From NCBI RefSeq assembly GCF_001650715.1, contig NZ_LWQT01000109.1:152461-216460 (forward strand): 64,000 bases of DNA. Reading direction: 5' to 3'. This document shows, one piece after another, positions 7,843 to 15,432 of this stretch. Positions within the stretch are counted from its first letter, which is position 1, and each line of letters begins with the position of its first letter. The notes beneath the pieces are model-generated. The model saw nothing but the letters and a program-made list of their open reading frames with translations. It was not told the DNA's origin and ran no database searches. Source of the stretch: Paramagnetospirillum marisnigri (GTDB lineage Bacteria > Pseudomonadota > Alphaproteobacteria > Rhodospirillales > Magnetospirillaceae). The position numbers were made by a program, and so were the translations under genes.

Positions 7843-8399
7843 AGCCAGGGGCGCAGCAGCCGCGTCACCCGGGGCATCAGGACATAGGTCATCACCAACA
7901 CCTGGGCCGAGACGAAAGCCAGGGCCTTCAGCCACAGGGGCCACCCCGCCACCAGCGGCCCGAAGGCGAGGTTGAGACCCATCACCACCGTGTAGGCCAC
8001 CATTGTGATGACCAGGGCCATCTTGTGGGGCGACGGGCTGGCGCTGACCGGAACCTCGGGCAGGTCGAACCAGAATTCAAGGCCGGTGACCTTCTTCACC
8101 GCCGCTTCGCCCTCGACGATGTCGCCCAGGCGATCCAGCCAGCGCTGGCGCGCCTCGGACACTTCCCAGGCGTGGCAGTTGTGATAATCGCGGAAGCGAT
8201 AGATGGTGACATAGGCGTCGTCGGTGGCCGGAGCCGGCCGCAGGGCGCTGACCCCCAGATAGCCGGGCCAGGTCGCGGCCTCGGCGGTGACACCCGCCAC
8301 CCATTCCTCGTAGCGGGCTTCGCAGCCCGGCTTGATCCGTCGGGCGACGGTCACCGTCACCGGCCCTCCCGTCTCCGGGGCTTGGGTCTCCTCGGCCAT
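7830..8399 (-). CDS. Antibiotic biosynthesis monooxygenase (ABM) domain protein with two C-terminal membrane helices
   Basis: A 189-residue protein. Residues about 10-100 form a ferredoxin-like ABM domain (VTVARRIKPGCEARYEEW, then YVTIYRFRDYHNCHAWE). Two hydrophobic helices follow (MALVITMVAYTVVMGLNLAF and LWLKALAFVSAQVLVMTYVL). Proteins of this architecture are common in bacteria; the small domain sometimes binds heme or acts without a cofactor, but the function of the membrane-anchored form is not known. I prefer the ATG at 8399 because GAGGAT lies ahead of it; an ATG at 8417 is the alternative. Confidence 0.8.
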   Translation of the reverse strand: MAEETQAPETGGPVTVTVARRIKPGCEARYEEWVAGVTAEAATWPGYLGVSALRPAPATDDAYVTIYRFRDYHNCHAWEVSEARQRWLDRLGDIVEGEAAVKKVTGLEFWFDLPEVPVSASPSPHKMALVITMVAYTVVMGLNLAFGPLVAGWPLWLKALAFVSAQVLVMTYVLMPRVTRLLRPWLYGS

Positions 8400-8518
8400 G
8401 CTGATCCTCGTTTCCACGTCGCTCTGGTCCTGCCCCTAAGGTAGTGCTTGCGGTTCAGGGTTGAAACCCGTCATCGTCCGCCGCCACAATGGCCACGGTG
8501 GATACAGGAAGGCAGCAC

Positions 8519-9385
8519 ATGAAGATTCTCGCGTTTTCCCTGGCCCTGACCGTCCTTGCCGCCACCGCGAGCCCCAGTTGGGCGGCTGCCCCCGCCCCAT
8601 CCCCCTCGCCCACCCCGGCGACACCGTCCGGCCCGGTCCAGGCTTCGGTATCGGTGGAGAACTATGCCCTGGTGGAACGCGCCCCGGTGCGCAACGGCTT
8701 CTCACCCTTTTCCATCGAGGCCACCGGCCTGCTGCCCGCGCCAAGGAAGCGCGAGAACTTCACCCCCACCGAGGACGAGCATTTCTACACCCTGCGCCGC
8801 ACCGTCGAGCGGTTCTTGCAGCGCAAGGAGGTGGCCGTGGGCTGGTCGCGATCCAATGACGCCACCATCGCCTTTTCCAGCGAGCTTTCCCGCCTGCGCA
8901 ATGCCGACGGCATCGCCTATGCAGTGGAGGGCGAGATGGTAGTGCGCGGCAACAGTCCGCTGCCGCTGGGGCTCAGCCTGACCGCCCCGGCCGATGGCCC
9001 GGTGATGCGCTATTCCGCCGGGCTGATCATCGCCGACCAGGTGGTGCTGATGCGAGAAGGCGTGTTGGAGCCGGGCAGCCGCAAGGCCGGTTGGATGGTA
9101 TCGCTGCGCCCCAGTGGCGAGGATGCCGCCATTCCGGTGCGCGCCGTCTTCGCGGTGCGGGCCGAGGGCAGCGACTCCGAGGCCAACCGCAAGGCCCTGG
9201 CCGCCGTCAGCGCCCTGCTGACCTCATCCAGCGACGGCCGCGCCGCCGTGGCCGAGCGTCCCACCGACGCCTCGGAATGGCTGAAGCCCATGAAGGTCTT
9301 CGTCCGTCCCGGCCAGATTCCCGGGGCGGCTGCCGCCCCGGCCAAGGGCGACAAGAAGAAGCCCGAGGGCGGGGCGAAACACTAA
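8519..9385 (+). CDS. Exported protein of unknown function
   Basis: Encodes 288 residues with a clear signal peptide (MKILAFSLALTVLAAT, cleavage likely after SWAA), a Pro/Ser/Thr linker, and a soluble domain with no family I can name. The last 20 residues are Ala/Lys/Gly rich. The ATG at 8519 has AGGAAGG upstream; the frame opens a little earlier at 8489 but without a ribosome site. It lies just before the formate dehydrogenase locus but on the other strand from the polyferredoxin gene, so a link is not shown. Confidence 0.7.
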   Translation: MKILAFSLALTVLAATASPSWAAAPAPSPSPTPATPSGPVQASVSVENYALVERAPVRNGFSPFSIEATGLLPAPRKRENFTPTEDEHFYTLRRTVERFLQRKEVAVGWSRSNDATIAFSSELSRLRNADGIAYAVEGEMVVRGNSPLPLGLSLTAPADGPVMRYSAGLIIADQVVLMREGVLEPGSRKAGWMVSLRPSGEDAAIPVRAVFAVRAEGSDSEANRKALAAVSALLTSSSDGRAAVAERPTDASEWLKPMKVFVRPGQIPGAAAAPAKGDKKKPEGGAKH

Positions 9386-9595
9386 TTGGCCCGATCGGAC
9401 AAGCCCACCCGCGCCGAACCGCCCGAGCACTGCACCGTCAAGGACCGCTGCCGCCGGGCCCGCGCCCAACTTTGCCTGGACTGCGGCACCAAGCAGGCTT
9501 CCCGGCCCCCCAGGAAGATCGAGACAGCGCCGGATCAGCCCCCGCCTCCCTCGCCCCCATTGCCGCCTTTCCCGTCCTCGCGCTCGCGCAAATAA
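9386..9595 (+). CDS. Possible small Cys-containing protein (doubtful)
   Basis: The frame begins at a TTG directly after the preceding stop codon and gives 69 residues with three cysteines (CTVKDRC, then LCLDC). It then turns into a proline-rich tail that overlaps the end of the polyferredoxin gene on the other strand. The cysteines in the first third could bind a metal. The TTG start, the missing ribosome site and the overlap make it uncertain. Confidence 0.25.
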   Translation: MARSDKPTRAEPPEHCTVKDRCRRARAQLCLDCGTKQASRPPRKIETAPDQPPPPSPPLPPFPSSRSRK

Positions 9596-11577
9596 TCGTC
9601 GGTGGTCCGGGTCAGGCGCGGCGGAGCGGCGGCCATGGGCCGTGCCTTCTCTTCCAACTCATACTGGGCGACCACCCGGCAATCCTCGCACATGCGGATC
9701 AGATCCAGCCGCCCGGGCTGGGCGAACATGGAATGGCCGCTCATGCGCTCGACCATGCGCTCCACCGCCGATGTCGAGGCGAAGGGCTTGCCGCAGCGGA
9801 TACAGCCATAGGGCTCCTCCTCCTTCAGCACCTGACGGAGCTTGGCCGAGGCGCCAAAACTCAGGCGCGGCACCAGGGCGATGGCTTTTTCGGGACAGGT
9901 GACCCGGCACAGGCCGCACTGAACGCAATTGGCCTCCAACAGGCCCAGCGACGGCTTGTCGGGATGCCCCGACAGCGCCTTGGCCGGGCAGGCACCGATA
10001 CAGGCCATGCATAGGGTGCACTTCTCCTGGTCGACGGTGATGGCGCCGAAGGGATCGCCGGGGTCCAGAGGCAGGCAGTCCACCGGCGTCGGCGCATGGC
10101 GGTGGAGATGGGCAAGCGCCAGGGCCAGGGTCTGGCGCTTGCCGCCCAGCACCAGGAATTCGGCCGCCGGTTCGACACCCCTGGCCCGTTCGCCCGCCAG
10201 CAAAGCCCCCAGGGCGGCGGGGTCGGCCTCGGCCGCCACCTCCACCCGCGAAGCCCAGCCCAGGGCCGCCGCCACCCGGTTGCTCAGATCGGCGGCGGCC
10301 TTGACCGGGCCCAGATCGTCGCGCCGGGCCGGATCGGCCAGCACCACCACCTTCGAGACTCCCTTGGCCAGGGCGGTCAGCAGCAGGTCAGGCCCCAGTG
10401 CTGCCACCCCCGCCACCGCCAGCGGCAATACCCAGGCGGGCAGGCCGGAGCCGAAGCGGGCCAGCGCCGCCATCAGTTCGGCACCATGCCCGGCCTCGTG
10501 CAGCAGCAGAACCGGCCGGGTACCGCCCATCGCGGCATGGGTTTCCAGCAGGGCGGCCAAGCGGCGATAGAGGCCATTGCCCGCCGGAACATCGAAGCGG
10601 ATGGCGCCGGTGGGACAGGCGGAGGCGCACAGCCCGTGGCCGTCGCAGGCATGGGCATCGACGGCGATGGCGTCGCCCTTGGGCGCCAGCGCCCCCGAGG
10701 GACAGAGGTCGAGGCAGCGGGTGCAGGCGATCTGGCCGTTGCGGGAATGGGCGCACAGATCGGCGGCGACCTTGATCCAACGCGGCTTCTCGAACTCGCC
10801 CACCAGCCCCAGGATATCGGCCAGGGCCTTTTCCAGCGCCACGGCATCGCGGGGATCAACCACCACCCAGCCGTCGCGGGGCGAGACCAGGGCGGGGCCG
10901 CCCGACAGGTCGAGCACGATATCGGCCGACAGGGCACGCTCGCCCACCGGCGCCTCGAAGGCCAGCACGCCCCGCGCCGAGGGCGAGGCCCCGGCCAGAC
11001 CGGCGACGGTGACGGAAAAGGCGCCGAGATGGCCCGAGGCCTTAACCGGCTTGCCCGCGAACAGGCCCAGGGCACGCACCGAGGGCGGAATCAGGTCGGC
11101 CTCGCGGCCGGGGAGCAGCAGGCAAGTCACCGCCCTCTCAGTTCCCAGCCGTTTTGCCGCGTCCAGCGCCGATTGGCGGTTGCCCAGAACCAGAACCCGG
11201 CCTTCCGAGGTCAGGGTGACCGAGGGCGTCGGCTCGATGTCCAGCACGGATTCGGCCAGCAGCGCCGCCATCTTGGGCGCCGCCTCGGCCGCCGTGTCGG
11301 ACCAGCCCGCCCGGTCGCGGATATCGACGCAAAGCGGCTCTTGCGCCCCCGCCATGCGGGCCAGTTCCTGGAACAGCGGCGCTTCCTGGCCGCAGGCCAC
11401 CAGCAGCGGCTCGCCCTCGGCCAGGGCGGTGCGATAGGCCTCCACCTGGGCGCGGCACAACTGGGTGAAGACGCGGCCCGGCGGCTCGGTCCCCAAACCC
11501 TTGGCCAGGGCCTTGGCGTCCAGCGGCATGGAGTTTTCACACGAACACAACAGAACCCGCCGACCCGCCACTTTCAT
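9535..11577 (-). CDS. Formate-dehydrogenase-linked polyferredoxin, 4Fe-4S protein
   Basis: A 680-residue cytoplasmic iron-sulfur protein. Its N-terminus (VLLCSCENSMPLDA) resembles the start of HdrA-like proteins. Cys-rich motifs of 4Fe-4S type follow: CTRCLDLCP and CDGHGLCASACP near 290-330, then CTLCMACIGACP and CVQCGLCRVTCP near 530-580. Two further Cys pairs lie near the C-terminus (CIRCG and CEDC). It probably relays electrons between formate dehydrogenase and another acceptor, as inferred from its place divergent to fdhD. The ATG at 11577 has GGGAGAG upstream. The last 20 residues are Gly/Glu rich and poorly conserved in type. Confidence 0.82.
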   Translation of the reverse strand: MKVAGRRVLLCSCENSMPLDAKALAKGLGTEPPGRVFTQLCRAQVEAYRTALAEGEPLLVACGQEAPLFQELARMAGAQEPLCVDIRDRAGWSDTAAEAAPKMAALLAESVLDIEPTPSVTLTSEGRVLVLGNRQSALDAAKRLGTERAVTCLLLPGREADLIPPSVRALGLFAGKPVKASGHLGAFSVTVAGLAGASPSARGVLAFEAPVGERALSADIVLDLSGGPALVSPRDGWVVVDPRDAVALEKALADILGLVGEFEKPRWIKVAADLCAHSRNGQIACTRCLDLCPSGALAPKGDAIAVDAHACDGHGLCASACPTGAIRFDVPAGNGLYRRLAALLETHAAMGGTRPVLLLHEAGHGAELMAALARFGSGLPAWVLPLAVAGVAALGPDLLLTALAKGVSKVVVLADPARRDDLGPVKAAADLSNRVAAALGWASRVEVAAEADPAALGALLAGERARGVEPAAEFLVLGGKRQTLALALAHLHRHAPTPVDCLPLDPGDPFGAITVDQEKCTLCMACIGACPAKALSGHPDKPSLGLLEANCVQCGLCRVTCPEKAIALVPRLSFGASAKLRQVLKEEEPYGCIRCGKPFASTSAVERMVERMSGHSMFAQPGRLDLIRMCEDCRVVAQYELEEKARPMAAAPPRLTRTTDDYLREREDGKGGNGGEGGGG

Positions 11578-11638
11578 TGATCGCTCTCCCATTGCCCGCC
11601 ATCCGGGGGACGCCTACTCTAAAGCTCAGGAGGCCCCG

Positions 11639-12520
11639 ATGATAGATCAAGAGATGTTGGTGAAGCCCGATCCCGAGGACGGGCGTCTGTATCAGGTGGT
11701 GGGCGGCATCGACCACGAGGGAAAACCGGTGGAGGCGGCGGTGATCAACGAACGCCCGCTGACCATCTTCCTCAACGGCCGCGAGATCGTCACCGCCATG
11801 ACCATCGGCGACCACCCGGAATACCTGGCGCTGGGCTATCTGCTGAACCAGAACATGCTGCGCCCCGACGACGAGGTCCGCGCCGTCGACTATGACGCCG
11901 AGATCGAGACGGTGGTGGTGCGCACCACCCGCCAGACCGATTACGAGGAGAAGCTGAAGAAGAAGATCCAGACCTCGGGCTGCGCCATGGGCACGGTGTT
12001 CGGCGATGTGATGGAAAAGTTCGAGACCGTCACCCTGGACTCCCAGGCCCGCTTCCACACGTCGTGGCTCTATGGCCTGCAAAAGGCCATCAACACCATG
12101 CCGTCGCTCTATCTCAAGACCGGCGCCATCCACGGCTGCGTGCTGTGCGAGCAGGACCGGCCGCTGATCTATATGGAGGATGTCGGCCGTCACAACGCCA
12201 TGGACAAGATCGCCGGATACATGTTCCGCCACGGCCTGACGACCACGGGCAAGAGCCTCTATACCACCGGGCGGCTGACCAGCGAGATGGTGATCAAGAC
12301 GGTGCAGATGGGCATCCCGGTGCTGCTGTCGCGCTCGGGCTTCACCGCCTGGGGCGTCGACCTGGCGCGCAAGGCGGGGCTGACCCTGATCGGCCGCGCC
12401 AAGGGCAAGCGCTTCGTCGCCCTGGCCGGAACCGAGCGCATCGTGTTCGATGCCGACCCTACCCAGGCCCATGACGAGCCCGGCCACCTCTCGCGCAAGG
12501 GCAGCCGTGATGACGAGTAG
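11639..12520 (+). CDS. fdhD: FdhD, formate dehydrogenase sulfurtransferase
   Basis: Passes sulfur from a cysteine desulfurase to the molybdenum cofactor before its insertion into formate dehydrogenase. The protein has 293 residues. Conserved parts are NGREIVTAMTIGDHPEYLALGYLL, the cysteine loop SGCAMGTVFG (Cys115) and YMEDVGRHNAMDKIAGY, which recognises the cofactor nucleotide. In E. coli the loop has two cysteines in CxxC; here the second is Gly118. The ATG at 11639 follows CAGGAGG. It begins the rightward formate dehydrogenase gene set, with a repeat-bearing gap of 261 bp before mobA. Confidence 0.93.
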   Translation: MIDQEMLVKPDPEDGRLYQVVGGIDHEGKPVEAAVINERPLTIFLNGREIVTAMTIGDHPEYLALGYLLNQNMLRPDDEVRAVDYDAEIETVVVRTTRQTDYEEKLKKKIQTSGCAMGTVFGDVMEKFETVTLDSQARFHTSWLYGLQKAINTMPSLYLKTGAIHGCVLCEQDRPLIYMEDVGRHNAMDKIAGYMFRHGLTTTGKSLYTTGRLTSEMVIKTVQMGIPVLLSRSGFTAWGVDLARKAGLTLIGRAKGKRFVALAGTERIVFDADPTQAHDEPGHLSRKGSRDDE

Positions 12521-12560
12521 GAATTCCGCCGACGCCCTTCCCCTCCCAAGGTGCGAAATG

Positions 12561-12712
12561 TCCGCCTTCTCCCTCTCCCGCTTGCGGGAGAGGGCCGGGG
12601 TGAGGGCTTGGTGGCCGCGAGTCGATGCTGATTGGCGCGCCGACGCGCGCGCCCTCACCCGTCTCGGCTACGCCTCGCCACCCTCTCCCGCAGGCGGGCG
12701 AGGGGATAGCAT
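12561..12712. repeat. Palindromic repeat pair between fdhD and mobA
   Basis: Two opposed copies of a REP-like element. The left one (12561-12644) starts at the palindrome CCCTCTCCCGCTTGCGGGAG and continues CCGGGGTGAGGG. The right one ends in CCCTCTCCCGCAGGCGGGCG. The left 84 bases recur at 54518-54601 with few changes, and related palindromes lie at 18949-19086. They could form hairpins in the operon transcript. Confidence 0.85.
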
Positions 12713-12781
12713 CCTTCACCCGATTGCCCAGAGTCCCCTCCCCCGGCCGGACCGGGGATGGGAGTTCAGGAGTATGGCCCG

Positions 12782-13918
12782 ATGACGTCTCCCCTTCCCC
12801 CCATCGCCGGACTGATCCTGGCGGGCGGGCTGTCGCGGCGCATGGGCGGCGGCGACAAGGCCCTGATCGAGGTGGACGGCCAAAGCCTGCTGGACCGGGT
12901 GATCGACCGGCTGCGGCCCCAGGTCGGACAGATGATCCTCAACGCCAATGGCGATCCCGACCGCTTCGCCTCCTTCACCCTGCCGGTGGTGCCCGATGTG
13001 GTGGCGGGTTTTGGCGGGCCGCTGGTGGGTGTGCTGACCGGGCTGGAATGGCTGGACGACCACACCCTGGACACCGACTGGATGGTCAGCGTCGCCGCCG
13101 ATACGCCCCTGTTCCCCGAGGATCTGGTGCAACGGCTTTACGCCGCCGTGGTCGAGCAGGGCGCCGACATCGCCGTGGCCTGTACCGATGACCAGCCCCA
13201 TCCCGTCTTCGCCCTGTGGCCCAAGCGTCTGGCCGCCGCGCTGCGCGCCGCCGTGGTGGGCGAGGACATGCGTAAGATCGACGCCTGGACCGCACGCTAC
13301 AAGGTGGCTCATATCCGCTGGCAACCCAAGCCGGTGGACCCGTTCTTCAACGTCAATACCCCCGAGGACGTGGTGCGGCTGCGGCTGCTGCTGGACGGCA
13401 GCTTCCCCGCCGAGCCGCCGCTGATGGCCGAGACCGAACTGGCGGTGGTGGTGGAACGGCGCGACGGCGCCAGCGAGTGGATCAAGGAGAGTTGGCGGCC
13501 GGTGGAGGTCCTGGCCGAACCGCCCGCCGCCGCCCAGCCCTGGCTGATGTTGCGCCGGGACGACGGCTTCGAGCACTATCTCGCCAGCGGCGTGCCGCTC
13601 CGGCTGCACCGATCCGATCTCGCCAGCTATCGCTACAATCTGGGCGGCGCCGAACCTCGCCTTTACGTGGTGCTGCGCCAGGACGCGGACGCCCCCACAC
13701 CGGTGCGGGTCGTCCTGGTCACCGCCGCCCCCGACGAGGCCCAAGCCGCCAGCGAAAGCGGCGAGGACATGGTGGACGGCCTGCCCATGCCCGCCCCGCT
13801 GCGCGACTGGGTGGAACTGTTCTGCGCCTGCCATCCCCCCGACGAACCCATGCGCAAGCGCAAGCGCGACACCAAGGATGCCGAGGCCGCCTTCGCTGGC
13901 AAGGGCGGTCGGCCGTGA
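12782..13918 (+). CDS. mobA: MobA (molybdopterin guanylyltransferase) fused to a DUF3305 domain
   Basis: One uninterrupted frame of 378 residues. Residues 1 to about 206 are MobA: the GTP-binding start AGLILAGGLSRRMGGGDKAL, NANGDPDRF, SVAADTPLFP and the ending FFNVNTPEDV. MobA attaches GMP to molybdopterin to give the bis-MGD cofactor used by formate dehydrogenase. Residues about 218-375 are a DUF3305 domain (AVVVERRDGASEWIKESWRP, then SYRYNLGG, and a basic end RKRKRD). DUF3305 is normally a separate gene beside formate dehydrogenase genes. The ATG at 12782 follows CAGGAG. The DUF3306 gene overlaps its stop by four bases. Confidence 0.9.
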   Translation: MTSPLPPIAGLILAGGLSRRMGGGDKALIEVDGQSLLDRVIDRLRPQVGQMILNANGDPDRFASFTLPVVPDVVAGFGGPLVGVLTGLEWLDDHTLDTDWMVSVAADTPLFPEDLVQRLYAAVVEQGADIAVACTDDQPHPVFALWPKRLAAALRAAVVGEDMRKIDAWTARYKVAHIRWQPKPVDPFFNVNTPEDVVRLRLLLDGSFPAEPPLMAETELAVVVERRDGASEWIKESWRPVEVLAEPPAAAQPWLMLRRDDGFEHYLASGVPLRLHRSDLASYRYNLGGAEPRLYVVLRQDADAPTPVRVVLVTAAPDEAQAASESGEDMVDGLPMPAPLRDWVELFCACHPPDEPMRKRKRDTKDAEAAFAGKGGRP

Positions 13919-14349
13919 CCGAGCCCTTCCTGTCGCGCTGGTCGCGCAAGAAGCAGGCCGCCAAGACGGAAGAGACGCCCGCGCCTGCGCCCGACGCCAC
14001 GCCTCCAGACCCGGAGGAGCCGCCTCCTCCTTCCGAGCTTCCCGTTCCCGAGCTTCCCGCCATCGAGTCGCTGGATGCCAGTTCGGACTACTCCGCCTTC
14101 CTGAAACAAGGCGTGCCACCCGACCTGCGTCAGCAGGCGCTGCAAAGGCTGTGGGCCAGCGACCCCGGACTGATGGCGCCCGAGGTGATGGACCTCCATA
14201 TGGGCGATTACACATCGCCGGTGGTCGCCGAAGTGGTCAAGACCGCCTGGCGATTGGGCAAGGGAGTGCTGGACGCCGCCGAACTGGCCGAGGAGGAGAA
14301 GCAGGCAGCCCAGGCCGCCACCGCGCCCCAGCAGCCCGACGATGTGTGA
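13915..14349 (+). CDS. DUF3306 domain protein
   Basis: Encodes 144 residues starting at GTG 13915, which overlaps the stop of mobA-DUF3305. The N-terminus TEPFLSRWSRKKQAA is the DUF3306 signature. A proline/glutamate-rich linker follows (about 20-50), then the domain SDYSAFLKQGVPPDLRQQAL and LRxLW-type ending. DUF3306 genes are typically found with DUF3305 in formate dehydrogenase loci and their function is not known. An AT-rich gap of 222 bp follows before the chaperone gene and may hold a promoter, but I could not define one. Confidence 0.85.
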   Translation: MTEPFLSRWSRKKQAAKTEETPAPAPDATPPDPEEPPPPSELPVPELPAIESLDASSDYSAFLKQGVPPDLRQQALQRLWASDPGLMAPEVMDLHMGDYTSPVVAEVVKTAWRLGKGVLDAAELAEEEKQAAQAATAPQQPDDV

Positions 14350-14571
14350 ATTTATGTTTTTTACTCAGTCGATTCGAAAAATAAATACATCACTGTAAAT
14401 ATCATATCTCAGGTTTTTGCTTCACTTTCAGGCATCTGTATCACGTCGCCTCCATTGCCCATCTATTCTTGGCTTATCCTTGACTGGTCAGACCAAAAGA
14501 GAGGATGATCTCCCGGTCGTGCTTTGCGCGGCCAAGGCTTCGGCGCCAGATCCGAACCCATGGGAGACGAA

Positions 14572-15177
14572 ATGCAGGTCGGCAATACCGCCAGATCCAT
14601 CGCGGAAGAAGATTTCCTGCGCGCCCGCTTCTACGGCTTGCTGTCCACCTTGCTGGCGGCACCGCCGCCCGATGATCTGCTGGCCCGCCTCGCCCACCTT
14701 GAACCCGATGCCACATCTCTGGGCACCGCCCTGGGCGAGCTGGCCCGCGCCGCCGCAGGGGCCGAGGCCGACGCGGTCGCCGAAGAATATCAGGCCCTGT
14801 TCATCGGCGTTACCGGCGGCGAGCTGGTTCCCTATGGGTCGTGGTACCTGACCGGCTTCCTGCATGAGAAGCCCCTGGCCGAGTTGCGCGCCGACATGGT
14901 CCGTCTGGGCCTCGAGGCTTCGCCCGGCACCTCCGAACCCGAGGACCATGTCGCCTCGCTGCTGGAAATGATGCAGGGACTGATCACCGGCCTGGTCGGC
15001 GAACCGCTGTCGCCCGCCGAGCAGAAACGGTTCTTCGATACCCATATGGCGCCCTGGATACCCCGGTTCATGACCGATCTGGAACGGGCGGAGTCCGCCC
15101 GCTTCTACCGCGCCGTGGCCCAGGTCGGCCGTGTCTTCCTTGATATCGAAACCCAAGCCTTCGCCATGGTGGACTGA
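14572..15177 (+). CDS. TorD/DmsD-type chaperone for formate dehydrogenase
   Basis: A 201-residue all-helical chaperone of the TorD family, recognised by the middle motif EEYQALFIGVTGGELVPYGS, by EPEDHVASLLEMM and by the C-terminal pattern HMAPWIPRFMTDLE. Such proteins bind the Tat signal of a molybdoenzyme and guard cofactor loading before export. I chose ATG 14572 because GGGAG stands 5 bases ahead; ATG 14560 is in frame just upstream. The gene lies directly before the Tat-region protein and the catalytic subunit, its likely client. Confidence 0.88.
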   Translation: MQVGNTARSIAEEDFLRARFYGLLSTLLAAPPPDDLLARLAHLEPDATSLGTALGELARAAAGAEADAVAEEYQALFIGVTGGELVPYGSWYLTGFLHEKPLAELRADMVRLGLEASPGTSEPEDHVASLLEMMQGLITGLVGEPLSPAEQKRFFDTHMAPWIPRFMTDLERAESARFYRAVAQVGRVFLDIETQAFAMVD

Positions 15178-15208
15178 TCGCCACCCTCTGATGCCCATGG
15201 AGCATGCG

Positions 15209-15418
15209 ATGACCGAACGCCCTGAAAAGTCCAAGTCCGTCCTGGATCGCCGCGCCTTCCTGCGCGGGGTCGGCCTTTCGGCCGGAGCCGCCGGAGCGGC
15301 GGCGATGGCCGTCGGGTCCAGCAATGCCGATGCCAAGGCGGGAACGGAAAGCCGCCAGGGAGCGGGCTATCGCGAAACCGAACACGTCCGTCGCGCCTAC
15401 GAAGCCGCTGGCTTCTAG
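15209..15418 (+). CDS. Small formate dehydrogenase region Tat-signal protein
   Basis: Encodes 69 residues. A twin-arginine signal (DRRAFLRGVGLSAGAAGAAA) is followed by a short tail, TEHVRRAYEAAGF. This is the small Tat-target protein commonly found immediately before formate dehydrogenase alpha subunits; its function is not established. The ATG at 15209 has GGAG six bases upstream, and the next gene begins 14 bp after its stop. Confidence 0.88.
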   Translation: MTERPEKSKSVLDRRAFLRGVGLSAGAAGAAAMAVGSSNADAKAGTESRQGAGYRETEHVRRAYEAAGF

Positions 15419-15432
15419 AGAGGGGAAACGCC

